Source: Phycisphaerales bacterium (GTDB lineage: Bacteria > Planctomycetota > Phycisphaerae > Phycisphaerales > SM1A02). Taken from it: a DNA stretch of 7,306 bases. Location of the stretch: positions 1 to 7,306 of the forward strand of contig SKZB01000454.1 in the NCBI GenBank assembly GCA_007127615.1. Direction: 5' to 3'. Positions 6,591-7,306 of this stretch are shown in pieces; positions within the stretch are counted from its first letter, which is position 1; each line of letters begins with the position of its first letter. The translations under genes and the position numbers were made by a program. A model generated the notes under the pieces. That model ran no database searches, was not told where the DNA came from, and was given only the letters and a program-made list of their open reading frames with translations.

Positions 6591-7193
6591 ATGATCATCT
6601 CACTCGGGACCGGTCTCTTGAACCGTTTCGTGCTGGAGAACCCGCTGCCGCTGACGATCTTCGCCGGGATCGTGGCCTTTATCCTGCTGATCATGGCGCT
6701 GCGCGAGGGCCGCAAGCCGCTCGCCCTGGCGGCGGGCATCGCGGCGGCGCTCGGCGGGCTGGTCTTTCTCATCGGGACGATCATCATCACGCCGGCCGAG
6801 CATGCCGAGCGTGTGACCCGGGCGGCGATCGACGCGGCCGTCTCGGGCGACGTGAGCCGGACGATGGGTTACTTCTCGGAAGACGCCGCGCTGGCCGTCG
6901 GCTCACCCTCCAATCCCGGCCGGAGCATTGCCATCATGCGGGGCCGGCTGGAGTTTCTTCATCGGCGTTACCGCATCGAATCGAACCGAATCACGCGCCT
7001 GCGCGGAACCACCGAATCGGAGACGGCCGCAACGGTCCGGGTGACCTGTCGAACCGTGGTCGACGGCGGATTCGGTCCCACGGGGTCGGAGTGGGAGTTC
7101 CGGGTGCAGCAACGGCCGGACGGCGAGTGGAAGATCACCCGCATCACCGCGATCAGCATCGCCGGACGGACGCCCGGCGATCAGCTCTGGTGA
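6591..7193 (+). CDS. Two-helix membrane protein with probable NTF2/SnoaL-like domain, function unknown
   Basis: A 200-residue protein transcribed away from the sugar operon. Two hydrophobic stretches, about residues 19-37 and 43-67, are joined by a short basic loop (REGRK, 39-42 region) that should face the cytoplasm. Both ends would then lie outside the cytoplasm, and the C-terminal domain (about 69-200) would be periplasmic. That domain begins with a helix containing AAIDAAVSGDVSRTMGYFSE (78-97) and ends in strands with SEWEFRV (166-172) and DGEWKITRITAI (177-188). This helix-then-sheet pattern, with a trailing W-F-V and DGEWKI strand pair, is typical of SnoaL/NTF2-like cone-shaped domains that bind small ligands or act as assembly modules. 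No catalytic residues can be named. Similar small proteins are usually annotated as hypothetical. There is no evident functional tie to the sugar operon beyond sharing the intergenic region. Confidence 0.8.
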   Translation: MIISLGTGLLNRFVLENPLPLTIFAGIVAFILLIMALREGRKPLALAAGIAAALGGLVFLIGTIIITPAEHAERVTRAAIDAAVSGDVSRTMGYFSEDAALAVGSPSNPGRSIAIMRGRLEFLHRRYRIESNRITRLRGTTESETAATVRVTCRTVVDGGFGPTGSEWEFRVQQRPDGEWKITRITAISIAGRTPGDQLW

Positions 7194-7306
7194 CTCGAGC
7201 GCGAGGAGTTCGATTCCCGCGCGGGCCGAAGTCGCTCCCGCGCGATGACGTACAGGGCCCGCAGCCCATCCCGCCAGCCGATCTTTTTTCCCGCTTCCAG
7301 TCCACG
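7181..7306 (-). CDS. C-terminal end of an unidentified minus-strand gene, possibly a family 2 glycosyltransferase
   Basis: From the right edge, an open frame of 41 codons on the minus strand ends in TGA at 7183-7181. It begins RGLEAGKKIGWRDGLRALYV and ends in a Ser/Arg-rich tail. The GKKI-W-RDGLRAL-R-ERL pattern recalls the C-terminus of family 2 (polyprenol-phosphate mannosyltransferase-like) glycosyltransferases, but 41 residues are too few for a firm assignment. Codon choice in the first 30 codons looks coding; the other minus-strand frames here give unconvincing peptides. Its last 13 bases overlap the end of the convergent membrane protein gene, and no terminator hairpin with a T-tract separates them. 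Confidence 0.45.
   Translation of the reverse strand, partial: RGLEAGKKIGWRDGLRALYVIARERLRPARESNSSRSSHQS

Noticed and set aside
7214..7243. GC-rich inverted repeats around cccgcgcggg as a terminator between the convergent genes
   Set aside because: There is no following T-tract on either strand, and the bases appear to be codons of the minus-strand partial gene.
7281..7290. A AAA AAG slippery heptamer on the minus strand, in the phase that permits -1 frameshifting
   Set aside because: It falls within Lys-Lys-Ile codons of a probable C-terminal peptide, and the frame reads on normally to its stop. With the upstream part unseen there is no reason to invoke programmed frameshifting.

Overview
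The window comes from a GC-rich bacterium (GC in the low-to-mid 60s percent by eye) and carries a compact operon for making a nonulosonic acid (a sialic- or legionaminic-type sugar) and probably attaching it to protein. The wording of several motifs and the unusual fusion protein resemble planctomycete proteins, perhaps Phycisphaerae, but that placement is from memory and tentative. There is no rRNA, tRNA, CRISPR array or insertion sequence in the window.

Four genes lie head to tail on the minus strand from 6503 to the left edge. First is a 1219-residue protein with an N-terminal Maf/DUF115-type (MptE-like) glycosyltransferase module, a basic coiled-coil linker, an SpsF-like cytidylyltransferase-fold module and a radical-SAM/SPASM-like C-terminus. 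Next come a NeuA-type CMP-sugar synthetase, a NeuB-type nonulosonate synthase with its C-terminal SAF domain, and a NeuC-type hydrolysing UDP-sugar 2-epimerase cut by the left edge. Each junction is a 4-base start/stop overlap (ATGA, ATGA, GTGA), so one transcript with translational coupling is very likely. The pathway reads NeuC (free 2-epimerised amino sugar), NeuB (condensation with phosphoenolpyruvate), NeuA (CMP activation), then the Maf-like protein (transfer, in known relatives onto flagellin Ser/Thr).

The most unusual item is the fusion protein. Its radical-SAM-like part keeps the barrel landmarks but has no cysteines where the CX3CX2C cluster motif should be, and the SPASM-like tail has lost its cysteines too. 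A CX3CX2C spacing does occur about 35 residues further on, in an atypical place. The SpsF-like module also lacks the usual GSxRLPGK nucleotide-binding signature. Both downstream modules may be non-catalytic scaffolds or divergent enzymes.

An 86-base divergent intergenic region (6504-6590, counting the bases between the two start codons) separates the operon from a plus-strand gene (6591-7193) for a small protein with two membrane helices and a probable NTF2/SnoaL-like domain. Its end overlaps, tail to tail, the last codons of a minus-strand reading frame that enters from the right edge, possibly the C-terminus of a family 2 glycosyltransferase.
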